Positions 16,130-28,192 are shown, counted from the stretch's first letter. The stretch is DNA of 44,260 nucleotides from Paenirhodobacter populi (GCF_004022215.1 NZ_SAUZ01000030.1:1-44260), one strand, 5' to 3'. Made by a program: numbers and translations. Notes: a model not told the origin generated them from the letters alone.

Positions 16130-17883
16130 ACCGCCACCAGCAGTTCAAGATGAAAGCGCGCGCCCTGCCCCGGTGCCGGCGGATCGGCCCACAGCCTGCC
16201 GCCGAAGTCGCGCATGATGCCCTGCGAGATCACAAGACCCAGCCCCGTCCCCTCGCGCTTCGTCGTCAGGAACGGGGTGAACAGGTTCTGCGCCACCTCG
16301 GCCGAGAGGCCCGGCCCGTTGTCGGCGATGGTCAGCGTCACCACCTGCGCGCCATCCGTTTCGCGCCGACCATGCGAGAGGGTCACGCGGATTTCCGGCT
16401 GCGCCGTGCCGGCCAGCGCCTCATGCGCGTTCTGGATCAGGTTCACCATCACCTGTTCCAGCCGCACCTTTTCGCCGATCACCAGCAGACCGGGCGGGAT
16501 GCGCGGCGCGCGGATCGGCACGCGATCCTCGGCCCGGCGGCTGGCGGAGAGCAGCAGCGACGCCTCCCACGCCTCGATCAGCGGCACGGGTTCGCGCTCG
16601 CCCCGCGCCTTGCGGGAAAAGCCGCGCAGTTCCGAGGTGATCCGCGCAATCCGGTCGGTCATCTGCACGATCAGGCCAAGGTTCTCGCGCACCTCCGGGG
16701 CGGCTTTCGGATCGGGCATCATCGCCTCGCCGTTCTCGGCCAGCAGCCGGATCGTCGCCAGCGGCTGGTTCACCTCATGCGCGACGCCCGCGGTGATCTG
16801 GCCAAGCGCCGCCAGCTTGTTCGCCTGCACCAGCCGCGCCTGCATCGCGGCCAGCCGCCGTTCGGCCGCCTTGCGTTCGCCGATCTCTTCCGACAGATCG
16901 CGGGTCCGCGCGGCGACCTCCTGTTCCAGATCGTTGCGGTAGCGCGCCTCGGCCGCGCGGCGCAGGTGCTGGCGGTGCAGCCTTTGCCGCCACAAGGCCG
17001 CGATCAGCCCCAGCGGCAGCGCCAGCAGCGCCGCGATCAGCGTCATGCCAAGCGCCTCCTGCCGCACCGGCGCCAGCGGCACCGCCATGTCGAGCCGCCA
17101 GTCGCTGCCCCCCACCGGGCGCGAGACGACCAGCCGATCCGGCCCGAAATCCGGCTCGGGCAGAAAGCGCCAGTCGGGGGTCGAGGTCAGCGTCACCCGC
17201 CCCCCCGGATCGACCGCCACCGTATCCACACCGGCGCCGCGCCAGCTTGCCTCGATCTCGACGAATTCGACCTTGACGATGATCGCGCCCACCGGCTGGC
17301 CGTTCGCCTCCACCCGCCGCGACAGATACAGCCCGGGCCGCAGGCTGACATTGCCGAGCGCATATTCCCACGCCTCCCCCGTCGTCATCGCGCCGGTGAA
17401 ATAGAACCGGAAGCCGTAGTTCGAGCCGATGAAGCTGTCCTCGTCGCGCCAGTTCGAGGCGGCAAGCGCCAGCCCCGTGGTATCGACCGCATAGATCACC
17501 GAACTGCCGGTCTGGGCGCGCAGATCCTCGAACTTGCGCGACATCAGATCGGTGCGCACGGGGGTGGGGGCGCTGAGCCCCTCGATTACGTCGCGGTCGT
17601 CGGCAAGGATCAGCGCCACCGCCCGCTGCTTGGCGAGCTCCGAGGACAGCGTCATCGCCCGCCCCTGCGCCGTCGCCGATGCCTCGTCCGACAGCCGCGC
17701 CTTTCCGCGCTGGAACGAGACGTGATAGGTCTCGAACAGCACCACCGCGAAGAGCGCCAGCACCCCCGCGGCGATCAGGATCCGGCGCATCCGGCGCGAC
17801 AATCCGGCCGGGGACCCGAGTCTCAATACCGCCTTCAATCCGCCCTGAGCCATCGCCATCCGCCCTGCCCGTTCGGCAAACAT
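16126..17883 (-). CDS. dctB: C4-dicarboxylate sensor histidine kinase DctB
   Basis: This is a kinase of about 585 residues partnered with DctD. It has an N-terminal transmembrane helix (ILIAAGVLALFAVVLF), a periplasmic double-PAS/Cache sensor domain (about residues 50-295), a second helix (ALGMTLIAALLALPLGLIAALW), a coiled linker (YRNDLEQEVAARTRDLSEEI), then the HisKA domain with phospho-accepting His369 in GVAHEVNQPLA and an HATPase domain with N, G1 and G2 boxes (NLIQNAHEAL, IADNGPGL, GTGLGL). The start is ambiguous: ATG at 17883 has AAGG nearby, while ATGs at 17859 and 17853 are possible. An in-frame extension over dctA was rejected. Known DctB proteins sense succinate, fumarate and malate. 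Confidence 0.93.
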   Translation of the reverse strand: MFAERAGRMAMAQGGLKAVLRLGSPAGLSRRMRRILIAAGVLALFAVVLFETYHVSFQRGKARLSDEASATAQGRAMTLSSELAKQRAVALILADDRDVIEGLSAPTPVRTDLMSRKFEDLRAQTGSSVIYAVDTTGLALAASNWRDEDSFIGSNYGFRFYFTGAMTTGEAWEYALGNVSLRPGLYLSRRVEANGQPVGAIIVKVEFVEIEASWRGAGVDTVAVDPGGRVTLTSTPDWRFLPEPDFGPDRLVVSRPVGGSDWRLDMAVPLAPVRQEALGMTLIAALLALPLGLIAALWRQRLHRQHLRRAAEARYRNDLEQEVAARTRDLSEEIGERKAAERRLAAMQARLVQANKLAALGQITAGVAHEVNQPLATIRLLAENGEAMMPDPKAAPEVRENLGLIVQMTDRIARITSELRGFSRKARGEREPVPLIEAWEASLLLSASRRAEDRVPIRAPRIPPGLLVIGEKVRLEQVMVNLIQNAHEALAGTAQPEIRVTLSHGRRETDGAQVVTLTIADNGPGLSAEVAQNLFTPFLTTKREGTGLGLVISQGIMRDFGGRLWADPPAPGQGARFHLELLVAV

Positions 17884-17913
17884 GTATACCTTGCCACACT
17901 CCCCCCGCAATAC

Positions 17914-17944
17914 TGTGCGGAAAATGAAACAGTTTTTCCGCACA
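17914..17944. promoter_or_regulatory. inverted repeat in the dctB-dctA intergenic region, probable DctD site
   Basis: TGTGCGGAAAA (17914-17924) and its exact reverse complement TTTTCCGCACA (17934-17944) are separated by nine bases. The repeat lies 31 bp from the dctB start and 117 bp from the dctA start, where an enhancer-type activator site is expected. DctD sites in rhizobia are also inverted repeats upstream of dctA. Assignment to DctD is inference. Confidence 0.6.
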
Positions 17945-18049
17945 AAATGGGCCGGATACATTGCAAAACAATGCGTTAAGCTTTGCGTAACAATATTTCG
18001 ACAAGAAATTCCGAAAGCATATTCTCCCCGCAATGCCATTCCATGGGCT

Positions 18050-18056
18050 GGAGGAG
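18050..18056 (+). promoter_or_regulatory. ribosome binding site deciding the dctA start
   Basis: GGAGGAG lies just before the ATG at 18061. It excludes the in-frame upstream extension beginning at 17983, which has no such site and runs through the regulatory region. Confidence 0.85.
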
Positions 18057-18060
18057 TCAC

Positions 18061-19392
18061 ATGCACATTCAACATTACGGGGCGGAACATCTTCCGCATC
18101 GGCCGTTCTATCGCCATCTGTATTTCTGGGTCCTGCTGGCGATCGTCGCCGGCGCGCTGATCGGCCATTTCTTCCCGCAGACCGGCGAGGCGATGAAACC
18201 GCTTGGCGACGGGTTCATCAAGCTGGTGAAGATGATCATCGCCCCGGTGATCTTCCTGACCATCGTCACCGGGCTCGCGGGGATGGGCTCGCTCAAGGGC
18301 GTCGGTTCGGTCGTCAGCAAGGCCTTCGGCTATTTCCTGTTCTTCTCGACCCTCGCGCTGATCGTCGGGCTGATCGTGGCGAACGTGGTGCAGCCGGGCG
18401 CGGGCATGAACATCGACCCGGCCTCGCTCGACAACAGCGCCGTCGCCAGCTACGCCGAAAAGGCGCATGAAACCACGATCACCGGCTTTTTGATGGCGAT
18501 CATCCCGACGACGGTGGTGTCCGCGCTGACGCAGGGCGACATCCTGCAGGTGCTGTTCGTCTCGATCCTGACGGGCGTGTCGTGCATCCTGATCGGCGAA
18601 CAGGCCAAGCCCTTCGTCAACCTGTGCGAAGCCGGTTCGGCCGTCATGTTCAAGATGGTGGCGATCCTGATGAAGGCCGCCCCGGTCGGCGCCTTCGGTG
18701 CCTTCGCCTTCACCATCGGGAAATACGGGATCGCCTCGGTGATCAACCTCGCGATGCTGGTGGGCACGTTCTACGTGACCTCGCTGATCTTCGTGCTGGG
18801 CATCCTCGGCGCGGTCTGCGCGCTGAACGGCTTCTCGATCTTCAAGCTGATCCGCTACCTGAAGGCCGAGCTGCTGCTGGTTCTGGGCACCTCGTCCTCC
18901 GAATCCGCGCTGCCGAACCTGATGCAGAAGATGGAGCGCGCGGGCTGCGACCGTCCGGTCGTCGGTCTGGTGGTTCCCACGGGCTATTCGTTCAACCTCG
19001 ACGGCACCAACATCTACATGACGCTGGCCGCGCTGTTCATCGCGCAGGCGACGAATATCGACCTGTCGCTTGGCGAACAGCTGCTGCTGCTGCTGGTGGC
19101 GATGCTGTCGTCCAAGGGCGCCGCGGGCATCACCGGCGCGGGCTTCATCACGCTGGCCGCGACGCTGTCGGTCGTGCCGTCGGTGCCGGTCGCCGGGATG
19201 GCGCTGATCCTCGGCGTCGACCGCTTCATGTCGGAATGCCGGTCGCTGACCAACTTCATCGGCAATGCCGTCGCCTGCGTCGTCGTCAGCCGCTGGGAAG
19301 GACGTCTCGACACCGAGCAGCTGCACAAGGTTCTGGGCGGGCACGAGCTGCACCTGCACCACCACGCGCAGGAAGACAACAAGCCGGCCTGA
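18061..19392 (+). CDS. dctA: C4-dicarboxylate:cation symporter DctA
   Basis: This 443-residue inner-membrane protein belongs to the dicarboxylate/amino acid:cation symporter (DAACS) family and imports succinate, fumarate and malate with protons. Family signatures are [21 protein letters not shown] in helix 3, the re-entrant hairpin [44 protein letters not shown], and the second hairpin [21 protein letters not shown] ending near [19 protein letters not shown]. The N-terminus and His-rich C-terminal tail ([10 protein letters not shown]) are hydrophilic. It is divergent from dctBD, as in rhizobia, and ends in a strong terminator at 19415. It supplies dicarboxylates for heterotrophic or photoheterotrophic growth. 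Confidence 0.97.
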   Translation: MHIQHYGAEHLPHRPFYRHLYFWVLLAIVAGALIGHFFPQTGEAMKPLGDGFIKLVKMIIAPVIFLTIVTGLAGMGSLKGVGSVVSKAFGYFLFFSTLALIVGLIVANVVQPGAGMNIDPASLDNSAVASYAEKAHETTITGFLMAIIPTTVVSALTQGDILQVLFVSILTGVSCILIGEQAKPFVNLCEAGSAVMFKMVAILMKAAPVGAFGAFAFTIGKYGIASVINLAMLVGTFYVTSLIFVLGILGAVCALNGFSIFKLIRYLKAELLLVLGTSSSESALPNLMQKMERAGCDRPVVGLVVPTGYSFNLDGTNIYMTLAALFIAQATNIDLSLGEQLLLLLVAMLSSKGAAGITGAGFITLAATLSVVPSVPVAGMALILGVDRFMSECRSLTNFIGNAVACVVVSRWEGRLDTEQLHKVLGGHELHLHHHAQEDNKPA

Positions 19393-19414
19393 TCCGCGCT
19401 TTGTTTGCGAAACC

Positions 19415-19445
19415 GAAAACGCCGGCACATCGTGCCGGCGTTTTC
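19415..19445. terminator. bidirectional terminator between dctA and the exported protein gene
   Basis: A perfect 14-bp stem, with GAAAACGCCGGCAC on one arm and its reverse complement on the other, surrounds an ATC loop. The A and T runs at the stem base give a U-tail in both directions, serving convergent dctA and the gene at 19471. Confidence 0.92.
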
Positions 19446-19470
19446 TTGTCGTCTCACGGGTGGTCGGGCA

Positions 19471-19866
19471 TCAGTTGGTCTGGGTGCCCGCCTCTTCGAC
19501 CGCCGAGGCGATCTGCTGGCAAAGGGCCTCTTCCGTCGTGCCGCGCGTCGCCGCCGCATCGGCAAGGCTCGTCTCGTTCCCCATGACAGAGATCGTGCCC
19601 GACTTCCCCTTTTCATAGGCGGACGCCACCTTGGCGGTATCCGTCGCCGCCGGGAGCGTGGCGGAAAGCTGGTTCTGCACCTCGATCGCCTTGCCGTCGA
19701 TATGCCCCTGCGCCTGACAATACTCCAGGACGGCCAGCTGGTTTCTGGCCGCCGCAACGACATCGTCGACTTCATCGGCGGTCGCGGCTACCTGAGCCGA
19801 CGCGGCGGTTGCCGCAAGAGCCGTGAAAGCCGCGGCGGTGGCGATCCTGAAACGCTGATTGAACAA
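19471..19866 (-). CDS. small exported protein, probable pore-forming ESAT-6-like annotation group
   Basis: This is a protein of about 131 residues with a clear Sec signal peptide (FRIATAAAFTALAATAASAQ) and a mature helical part with two cysteines (EYCQAQGHIDG and EALCQQIASAV). The TTG at 19866 was chosen because AAGGAG lies exactly six bases upstream; an ATG 24 bp earlier has no such site and would add eight charged residues before the signal. The central block (GHIDGKAIEVQNQL, YEKGKSGTISVMGNETSLADAA) recalls Rhodobacteraceae proteins labelled pore-forming ESAT-6 family. That label is from memory and says little about function. A monocistronic unit is likely, between two terminators. Confidence 0.75.
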   Translation of the reverse strand: MFNQRFRIATAAAFTALAATAASAQVAATADEVDDVVAAARNQLAVLEYCQAQGHIDGKAIEVQNQLSATLPAATDTAKVASAYEKGKSGTISVMGNETSLADAAATRGTTEEALCQQIASAVEEAGTQTN

Positions 19867-20077
19867 AGTTCTCTCCTTCGACTGGTCCATTCATGGACGG
19901 GTCCCTCACGCTTTCACGTGTCCGGCGATGCGGCAACCGCAATCCCCGATCGCGCGAAACGCCCCGCGGCCCGCCGCCGAAACGGCGGAGGACGAGCGGC
20001 GAGAGCCCGCCTGCGCGATGAAAAGCGCGTGAGGCAGCCGGTTTTCCGGGGAACCGATGCCGTCGGCCGAACATGAA

Positions 20078-20102
20078 AAAGCCCCGGCGAGGCCGGGGCT
20101 TT
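20078..20102 (-). terminator. terminator of the atp operon
   Basis: On the minus strand, AAAGCCCCGGC and GCCGGGGCTTT form an 11-bp stem around a three-base loop, continuing into TTTTTCATG. It lies about 20 bp past the atpC stop. Confidence 0.9.
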
Positions 20103-20121
20103 CCGATTTCTGCGATCCGCT

Positions 20122-20523
20122 TCAGCCGTTGATACGGGTGCCCATGGCTTCCATATCGGACAACAGCTTGCTTGCGGCGTCGACCACGTTCGGCGGCGCC
20201 TCGTCAAGGGCCTTGCGGGCTTCCTCGACATAGGCATCGACCAGTTCCACCGTCAGTTCCGCGCGCGGCACGCCGTGCTCGACCAGCAGGTTGACACCCT
20301 CGGGCGTGATTTCGGCGAAACCGCCGGTCACGCCATATTCGGTCTCGGCCCCGTCGGCGGCGACCACGGTGACAAAACCCGGACGCAGCGAGGTGATCAG
20401 CGGCGCATGGCCCGGCATCGCGGACAGGTCGCCCGCGGCGCCCGGTATCCGCACTTCGCGCACCTGAGCGGAAACGAGTTTCCGCTCGGGCGTCACGAAG
20501 TCGAACTGCATCGTATCGGCCAT
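20122..20523 (-). CDS. atpC: ATP synthase F1 epsilon subunit
   Basis: This is the 133-residue epsilon subunit of the F1 sector, which forms part of the central stalk and can inhibit ATP hydrolysis. The N-terminal beta-sandwich is recognisable (MQFDFVTPERKLVSAQVREVRIPGAAGDLSAMPGHAPLITSL and GGFAEITPEGVNLLVEHG). A short C-terminal helical part follows (VDAYVEEARKALDEAP). It is the last gene of atpHAGDC, 10 bp after atpD, and is followed by the operon terminator. Confidence 0.96.
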   Translation of the reverse strand: MADTMQFDFVTPERKLVSAQVREVRIPGAAGDLSAMPGHAPLITSLRPGFVTVVAADGAETEYGVTGGFAEITPEGVNLLVEHGVPRAELTVELVDAYVEEARKALDEAPPNVVDAASKLLSDMEAMGTRING

Positions 20524-20533
20524 CAGGTCCCCC

Positions 20534-21955
<1,422 letters not shown>

Positions 21956-21970
21956 TTATCTCCGGTTCCG

Positions 21971-22843
21971 TCAGAGCGCCTCGGCGCCCGAAATGATTTC
22001 GATGAGCTCTTTGGTGATCGCCGCCTGACGCGAACGGTTGTAGACGACCGTCAGCTTGTTGATCATGTCGCCCGCGTTGCGGGTGGCGTTGTCCATCGCC
22101 GTCATCTGCGCGCCAAAGAACGAGGCGTTGTTTTCCAGAAGCCCCGTGAAGATCGCCGTCGAGACGCCGCGCGGCAGCAGGTGATCGAGGATGTCCTCCT
22201 CGCTCGGCTCGTAGTCGAACTCGGCCGGAACGACGGCGGCTTCGCCCTCGAACACGGCGGGAATGACCTGCCGTGCGGTCGGCACCTGGCTGATCACGCT
22301 CTGGAAACGCGAGAAGAAGATCGTCGCCACGTCGAATTCGCCGGCCTTGAAGCGCGCGAGCACCTCTTTGCCGATCGACTGGGCGTTGGTGTAGCCGATC
22401 TTCTTGACGCTGCTCAGGTCGATATGGCCGACGAAATGATCGCCGAGGTCGCGGCGCAGCGCGTCGCGGCCCTTCTTGCCGACGGTGAGGATCTTCACCA
22501 CCTTGCCCTGAGCCAGAAGCTCCTGGGCACGATGGCGCGCCAGCTTCGCGATATTCGCGTTAAAGCCGCCGCAGAGGCCGCGTTCCGCCGTCATCACCAC
22601 CAGCAGGTGGGTCTTGTCCGACCCGGTTCCGGCCAGCAGCGGCGGCGCATGGTCCGCCCCCCCGACCGAAGCCGCGAGGCTCGACATCAGCGCGTTCATC
22701 CGCTCGGCATAGGGCCGGGCGGCTTCGGCGGCTTCCTGCGAGCGGCGAAGTTTCGCCGCCGCGACCATCTGCATGGCCTTGGTGATCTTGCGCGTGTTCT
22801 TGACACTCGCAATGCGGTTTTTCAGGTCCTTAAGGCTGGGCAT
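21971..22843 (-). CDS. atpG: ATP synthase F1 gamma subunit
   Basis: This is the 290-residue gamma subunit, the rotating central shaft of F1. The N-terminal helix [34 protein letters not shown] and the C-terminal helix [38 protein letters not shown] are the conserved coiled-coil pair. The middle Rossmann-like domain ([21 protein letters not shown]) is intact. It sits 21 bp after atpA and 18 bp before atpD. Confidence 0.97.
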   Translation of the reverse strand: MPSLKDLKNRIASVKNTRKITKAMQMVAAAKLRRSQEAAEAARPYAERMNALMSSLAASVGGADHAPPLLAGTGSDKTHLLVVMTAERGLCGGFNANIAKLARHRAQELLAQGKVVKILTVGKKGRDALRRDLGDHFVGHIDLSSVKKIGYTNAQSIGKEVLARFKAGEFDVATIFFSRFQSVISQVPTARQVIPAVFEGEAAVVPAEFDYEPSEEDILDHLLPRGVSTAIFTGLLENNASFFGAQMTAMDNATRNAGDMINKLTVVYNRSRQAAITKELIEIISGAEAL

Positions 22844-22864
22844 GTCCCTGTCCTTTCAGGCCGG

Positions 22865-24393
<1,529 letters not shown>

Positions 24394-24394
<1 letters not shown>

Positions 24395-24954
24395 TATCCA
24401 ACCTCTTTCATGGTGTTCTGGAGGGAGGCGAGTTTCGCGCGGACCGACGTATCGATCATTTGCGATCCAAGCCTGACAATCATGCCGCCAATGAGGCTTT
24501 CATCGACGGCGACATTCAGTTTCACGATCTTTCCGCTCTTCTGCGCGAGCGCGGCGGACAACGCCTGTTGCTGTTCCGCCGAAAGCGGCGCGGCCGAGGT
24601 CACGTCTGCGGTGACTTCGCCCTTGGCCTCGGCGATCAGGGCCGAAAGCTGCTTCAGCAACTGCGGCAGCACGAACAGCCGCCGCTTGGTCGCCATCAGC
24701 GCAAGCCCGTTCTGCATCGGCAGCGACAGGCCCATCGGCTTTGCGACCGCCTCGATCGCCGCTTCCTGCTGCGGGCGGGTATAGATCGGCGAGGCGATCA
24801 GGTCGCGCAGATCGGCCGAGGCGGCGAGCGCCTCGCCTAGCGCCTTCACATCCGCTTCGAGCGCATCGAGGCCCCGCCCCTCCTGCGCAAGTTCGAAAAT
24901 GGCCGTCGCATAGCGACCGGCAATGGCTGCGGAAATCGAAGCTGGTTCGGACAC
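24394..24954 (-). CDS. atpH: ATP synthase F1 delta subunit
   Basis: This is the 186-residue delta (OSCP) subunit, which joins F1 to the peripheral stalk. Family blocks are [31 protein letters not shown] at the N-terminus and the C-terminal [41 protein letters not shown]. The start is a GTG at 24954, chosen because GGAAGG precedes it with about six bases; a second GTG at 24960 is too close to that site. It is the first gene of the operon. F0 and zeta-type regulator genes are not in the window. Confidence 0.95.
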
Positions 24955-25290
24955 GTCCACCCTTCCGATGTTCTGCCTCCGCCTGCAGCCGCGCGGGCCG
25001 GACGAAGGTTCCCCTTTGAGACGGCGCATAGTTGCCATGCACCAGAATTTATCAGGCCTGCATGTAACAGAGCGCCCCCCCCCTCGCAACCGTCTTGGAC
25101 AAGAGAATGTGAAGAGAAAGGCCTGTTTTCCGGCCCGGTTGCGGCCAAGGGCACATCTTGACAATCGCCGATGCCGCCAGCCTGCGTCAAGTTGCCGCGG
25201 CTGTCGCGGCGATGCCCCGCGACGGGCCAAAACGGCGGCGCGGCGCGGCGGCGCGGTGATTCCCGCCGGGCGGATGGGGCTGCCGTTGCG
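24955..25290. other. intergenic region upstream of the atp operon
   Basis: This is a 336-bp region between atpH and the methyltransferase, both on the minus strand. I see no gene. It should contain the atp promoter; the best candidate, at 25061-25089, is listed separately. No terminator-like hairpin with a T run was recognised after the methyltransferase. Confidence 0.5.
25061..25089 (-). promoter_or_regulatory. candidate promoter of atpHAGDC
   Basis: On the minus strand TTGCGA and TACATG are separated by 17 bp. The spacer begins with nine consecutive G bases (plus-strand C run at 25075-25083). Both hexamers are imperfect, so this is a weak prediction. Confidence 0.3.
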
Positions 25291-26058
25291 TCAGCGCCGC
25301 GACATCCGCCCCGCCACCGGGCCGGCGACGCCGTCGAGCACGGAAAGCGGCCGGCGCACCCTGACGCCGATCCCCGGCCGGCGCGGCGCCTGCACCTGTT
25401 TCGAGACCTCGAGCAGCACCACCCCCGCCGCCAGCAGCCCCGGCAGCCGCGCGCCGAGCCGTTCCCACATCGCCGCCGAACGCAGCCAGAACCGGCGATG
25501 CGAGGGCGGGATATAGAGCGCCGCCTCATGCCGTTCCGGCACGAAGCCGATCCGGCGCACCTGCGTATCGAGCTGCGACAATGTATAAGGACGGCCGAAG
25601 CCGAAGGGTGTCGTCTCGCGCGGGGCCCAGAGGCCCGACCGGTTCGGCACGATCAGCACCGCCCGCCCGCCGGGGCCGAGCACCCGCCAGCATTCCTCAA
25701 GCAGCAGGTCGGGATTGTCCGAGGCCTCCAGCCCGTGCAGCACCACCAGCCGGTCGACCATCCCGGTTTCCAGCGGCCAGTGCAGCTCGTCGCACAGCAG
25801 CGAGACATTGGGCATTCCCGCGGGCCAGGGCATCACCCCCTGCTCCGCCGGCATCAGCCCGATCACCCGCCGCGCGTTTTCCAGATAGGGCCGCAGCATC
25901 GGCACCGCGAAACCGTATCCCGCCACCGTCAGTCCGGCGTTCAGCGCCTGCGTCGGCGGCCACAATCCGGTCAGCCGGTCGCGGATCGCCTTCTGCGCCG
26001 CGCGGCCCAGTTGCGTCCGGTAATAGAAATTGCGCAGGTCAACCACGTCGAGGTGCAT
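25291..26058 (-). CDS. class I SAM-dependent methyltransferase-like protein
   Basis: This 255-residue protein resembles SAM-dependent methyltransferases, although motif I is weak: [18 protein letters not shown] stands where the usual DLGCGTG-type glycine loop is found. Later motifs are clearer: [48 protein letters not shown]. The C-terminal 60 residues include a hydrophobic stretch ([22 protein letters not shown]). The start at 26058 ([13 protein letters not shown]) has AGGAGG upstream at a rather long distance of about 11 bases. It is divergent from gloB across 61 bp, suggesting a shared control region. The methyl acceptor is unknown. Confidence 0.85.
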   Translation of the reverse strand: MHLDVVDLRNFYYRTQLGRAAQKAIRDRLTGLWPPTQALNAGLTVAGYGFAVPMLRPYLENARRVIGLMPAEQGVMPWPAGMPNVSLLCDELHWPLETGMVDRLVVLHGLEASDNPDLLLEECWRVLGPGGRAVLIVPNRSGLWAPRETTPFGFGRPYTLSQLDTQVRRIGFVPERHEAALYIPPSHRRFWLRSAAMWERLGARLPGLLAAGVVLLEVSKQVQAPRRPGIGVRVRRPLSVLDGVAGPVAGRMSRR

Positions 26059-26119
26059 TGCGTGCCGGTCCTCCTTCGGCGATGCTCGTGCCACCATAGA
26101 CCAAAGGCCGCGAAACGCC

Positions 26120-26890
26120 ATGACCCTCGATTTGCAGATCATCCCCTGCCTTTCCGACAATTACGCCTGGCTGATCCATGACGAGACGACCGACACCACG
26201 GCGGTGATCGACGTCCCGGATGCGGTGCCGGTGCTGGACGCGCTGCAGGCGCGCGGCTGGAAGCTGACCCATATCCTGATCACCCATCACCACGAAGACC
26301 ACATCGCCGGGGTGGAGGCCCTGTCGCAGGCCACCGGCGCGCGGGTGGTGGGCGCGCGGCGCGACAGCCACCGGCTGCCGCCGCTGACCGATCCCGTGGA
26401 ACCGGGCGACAGCTTCCCCGTCGGCATCCATGCGGCCGAGGTGCTGGACGCCGCCGGCCACACGGTCGGGCATATCGCCTATTACCTCCCCGGCCCCGGC
26501 CTGCTGTTTTCCGGCGACAGCCTGATGAGCTGGGGCTGCGGACGCCTGTTCGAGGGCACCCCCGTCCAGATGTTCGACACGCTGACCCGCATGGCCGCGC
26601 TGCCGCCCGAGACGCGGATCTGTTCCGGCCATGAATATACCGAGGCCAACGGCCGCTTTGCCCTCAGTCTGGAACCGATGCACTCCGAACTGCTGAACCG
26701 GATGGAGGAGGTCCGGATCCTGCGCGCCAAGGGGGAACCGACGCTGCCCGCGACGCTGGAACGGGAACTGGCGACCAACCCCTTCCTGCGTGGCGGGGAT
26801 CCGGCGCTGAAGGCGGCTCTCGGCCTTTCGCCCGGGGCGAGCGCGCTCGAGACCTTTACCGAGGCCCGCGCGCGCAAGGACAGGTTCTGA
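26120..26890 (+). CDS. gloB: hydroxyacylglutathione hydrolase (glyoxalase II)
   Basis: This 256-residue metallo-beta-lactamase-fold enzyme hydrolyses S-lactoylglutathione to lactate and glutathione, the second step of methylglyoxal detoxification. The metal-binding motif is [10 protein letters not shown] (HxHxDH); further ligands lie in [29 protein letters not shown] and [15 protein letters not shown]. The C-terminal substrate-binding part ends in NPFLRGGDP. The start [18 protein letters not shown] at 26120 is standard for the family; the longer upstream frame is not. It is followed nine bases later by the HPP-CBS gene. Confidence 0.97.
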   Translation: MTLDLQIIPCLSDNYAWLIHDETTDTTAVIDVPDAVPVLDALQARGWKLTHILITHHHEDHIAGVEALSQATGARVVGARRDSHRLPPLTDPVEPGDSFPVGIHAAEVLDAAGHTVGHIAYYLPGPGLLFSGDSLMSWGCGRLFEGTPVQMFDTLTRMAALPPETRICSGHEYTEANGRFALSLEPMHSELLNRMEEVRILRAKGEPTLPATLERELATNPFLRGGDPALKAALGLSPGASALETFTEARARKDRF

Positions 26891-26899
26891 GGCGCGGCG

Positions 26900-28090
26900 A
26901 TGCACAACAGCCTTCATCAGCCCGCGGAGGGCTGGCGCACCGTGCTGCGCCGCTTCGGACCGCAGATGGGACGGCGCCACGCGGTGGACATCGTGCGGTC
27001 CGCGCTTGGGGCGGGGATCGCCATCCTGCTGTGCGCGGTCGCCCTGCGGCTGTTGCCGCATGCACGGGAAACCGGGCTGTTTCTGGTATCGGGCTTCGCC
27101 GCGATGTCGGTGCTGCTGTTCGTGCTGCCGAATTCGCCGCTGGCGCAGCCTTGGTCGGCGCTGGTGGGGATGGTGGTCTCGACCGGGGTGGCAATCACGG
27201 TGCTGAAGGTGGTGCCCGCACCCTATGCCGACGGAATCGCCGTCACGCTGGCGATCGCCGCGATGCTGGCCGTGCGCGCCCTGCACCCGCCGGCCGCCGG
27301 AATGGCGCTGTTCTGCGCGCTGGAAGTCGAGGCCGGCCGCCCCGTGGGCTATGATTTCGTGCTGTTTCCCGTCGGCATCGTGACGCTGGCGCTGATCGTT
27401 CTGGCGATCGTGTGGAACCGCACGTTCGGCATACATTACCCCGCCCGTCCGGTGATTCCGACCCGCGAGGGGCCGCTGCACCGTCCGCGTCAGCGCCTGA
27501 CCGATGCGGAACTGGCGTCGCTGCTGGTCGATTTCGACCAGTCGGCCAACATCGGCGCGGCGGATCTGGGCCGCATGATCGACGCCGCGCAAAGCCGCGC
27601 CGCCCATGCCCTGCTGATCGGCACGCGGGTCGGCGACATCATGACCCCCGCGCCCGCAACCATCGCCCCCGAGACCCCGCTGACCGAGATCGTGCGCAAG
27701 CTGGTGGCGCTCGGGGTGAAAAGCCTGCCGGTGACGGACAGCGAGGGGCATCTGCTCGGCCTCGTCGACGAACGCCCGGCGATGGCGCGTCTCGCGCGCG
27801 AGCTGGCGGCCGCGCGACGCCCCGGTCTGGGCCTGCGCGCCGCGCCCCCGGAACCCGAGGCCCGCAGCCTGATGGGCCACGGGATCACCCCCGTCTCGCC
27901 CGAGGATCCGGTGTCCGATCTGCTGCAGAGGCTGTCCGACCATCGCGCCCGCGCCATCCCCGTGACGCGGGCCGGCCATCTGGTGGGAATCGTCTCGCGC
28001 ACCGACCTTGTGGCGTTGCTGCTGTCGCACGCACCCGCGGAGATCGCCGCCGAGGCCGGAACCCCCGCCGCCGCGAGACCTGCCCCATGA
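26900..28090 (+). CDS. HPP family membrane protein fused to two CBS domains
   Basis: This is a 396-residue protein. The N-terminal half (about 1-175) has four or five transmembrane segments with the HPP-family signature RALHPPAAGMALFCAL. The C-terminal half (about 245-385) contains a CBS pair, recognisable in VGDIMTPAPATIAPETPLTEIVRKLVALGVKSLPVTDSEGHLLGLVDE and ITPVSPEDPVSDLLQRLSDHRARAIPVTRAGHLVGIVSRTDLV. HPP proteins have been linked to nitrite transport in plants and cyanobacteria; CBS pairs usually sense adenine nucleotides. A nucleotide-regulated transporter is plausible but unproven. It is probably co-transcribed with gloB, with a nine-base gap. Confidence 0.9.
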   Translation: MHNSLHQPAEGWRTVLRRFGPQMGRRHAVDIVRSALGAGIAILLCAVALRLLPHARETGLFLVSGFAAMSVLLFVLPNSPLAQPWSALVGMVVSTGVAITVLKVVPAPYADGIAVTLAIAAMLAVRALHPPAAGMALFCALEVEAGRPVGYDFVLFPVGIVTLALIVLAIVWNRTFGIHYPARPVIPTREGPLHRPRQRLTDAELASLLVDFDQSANIGAADLGRMIDAAQSRAAHALLIGTRVGDIMTPAPATIAPETPLTEIVRKLVALGVKSLPVTDSEGHLLGLVDERPAMARLARELAAARRPGLGLRAAPPEPEARSLMGHGITPVSPEDPVSDLLQRLSDHRARAIPVTRAGHLVGIVSRTDLVALLLSHAPAEIAAEAGTPAAARPAP

Positions 28091-28165
28091 CCGACGTAAA
28101 CGCCGCAATATCCGGCGAATTTTTAAGCGAAATGTCAGATGTGAACGGTTTTTGCGCATGCAGCA

Positions 28166-28192
28166 CTTGAAGCAAAACGAAATCCACCAAAC
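28166..28192 (+). promoter_or_regulatory. candidate heat-shock (RpoH-type) promoter of clpA
   Basis: CTTGAA at 28166 matches the -35 element of sigma32-type promoters. Seventeen bases after CTTG comes CCAAAC, a poor match to the -10. It lies about 60 bp before the clpA start in an otherwise AT-richer stretch. A sigma70 reading (TTGAAG, 17 bp, AACTTT) overlaps it. Confidence 0.35.

Noticed and set aside
17948-17965. sigma54 promoter at dctA (TGGGCCGGATACATTGCA)
   Set aside because: GG and GC are separated by 11 rather than 10 bases, a spacing change that sigma54 promoters generally do not tolerate.
17884-19428. N-terminal extension of dctB to an 1100-codon frame
   Set aside because: The extension is antisense to dctA and crosses the divergent regulatory region. 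DctB has a normal length from the ATG at 17883.
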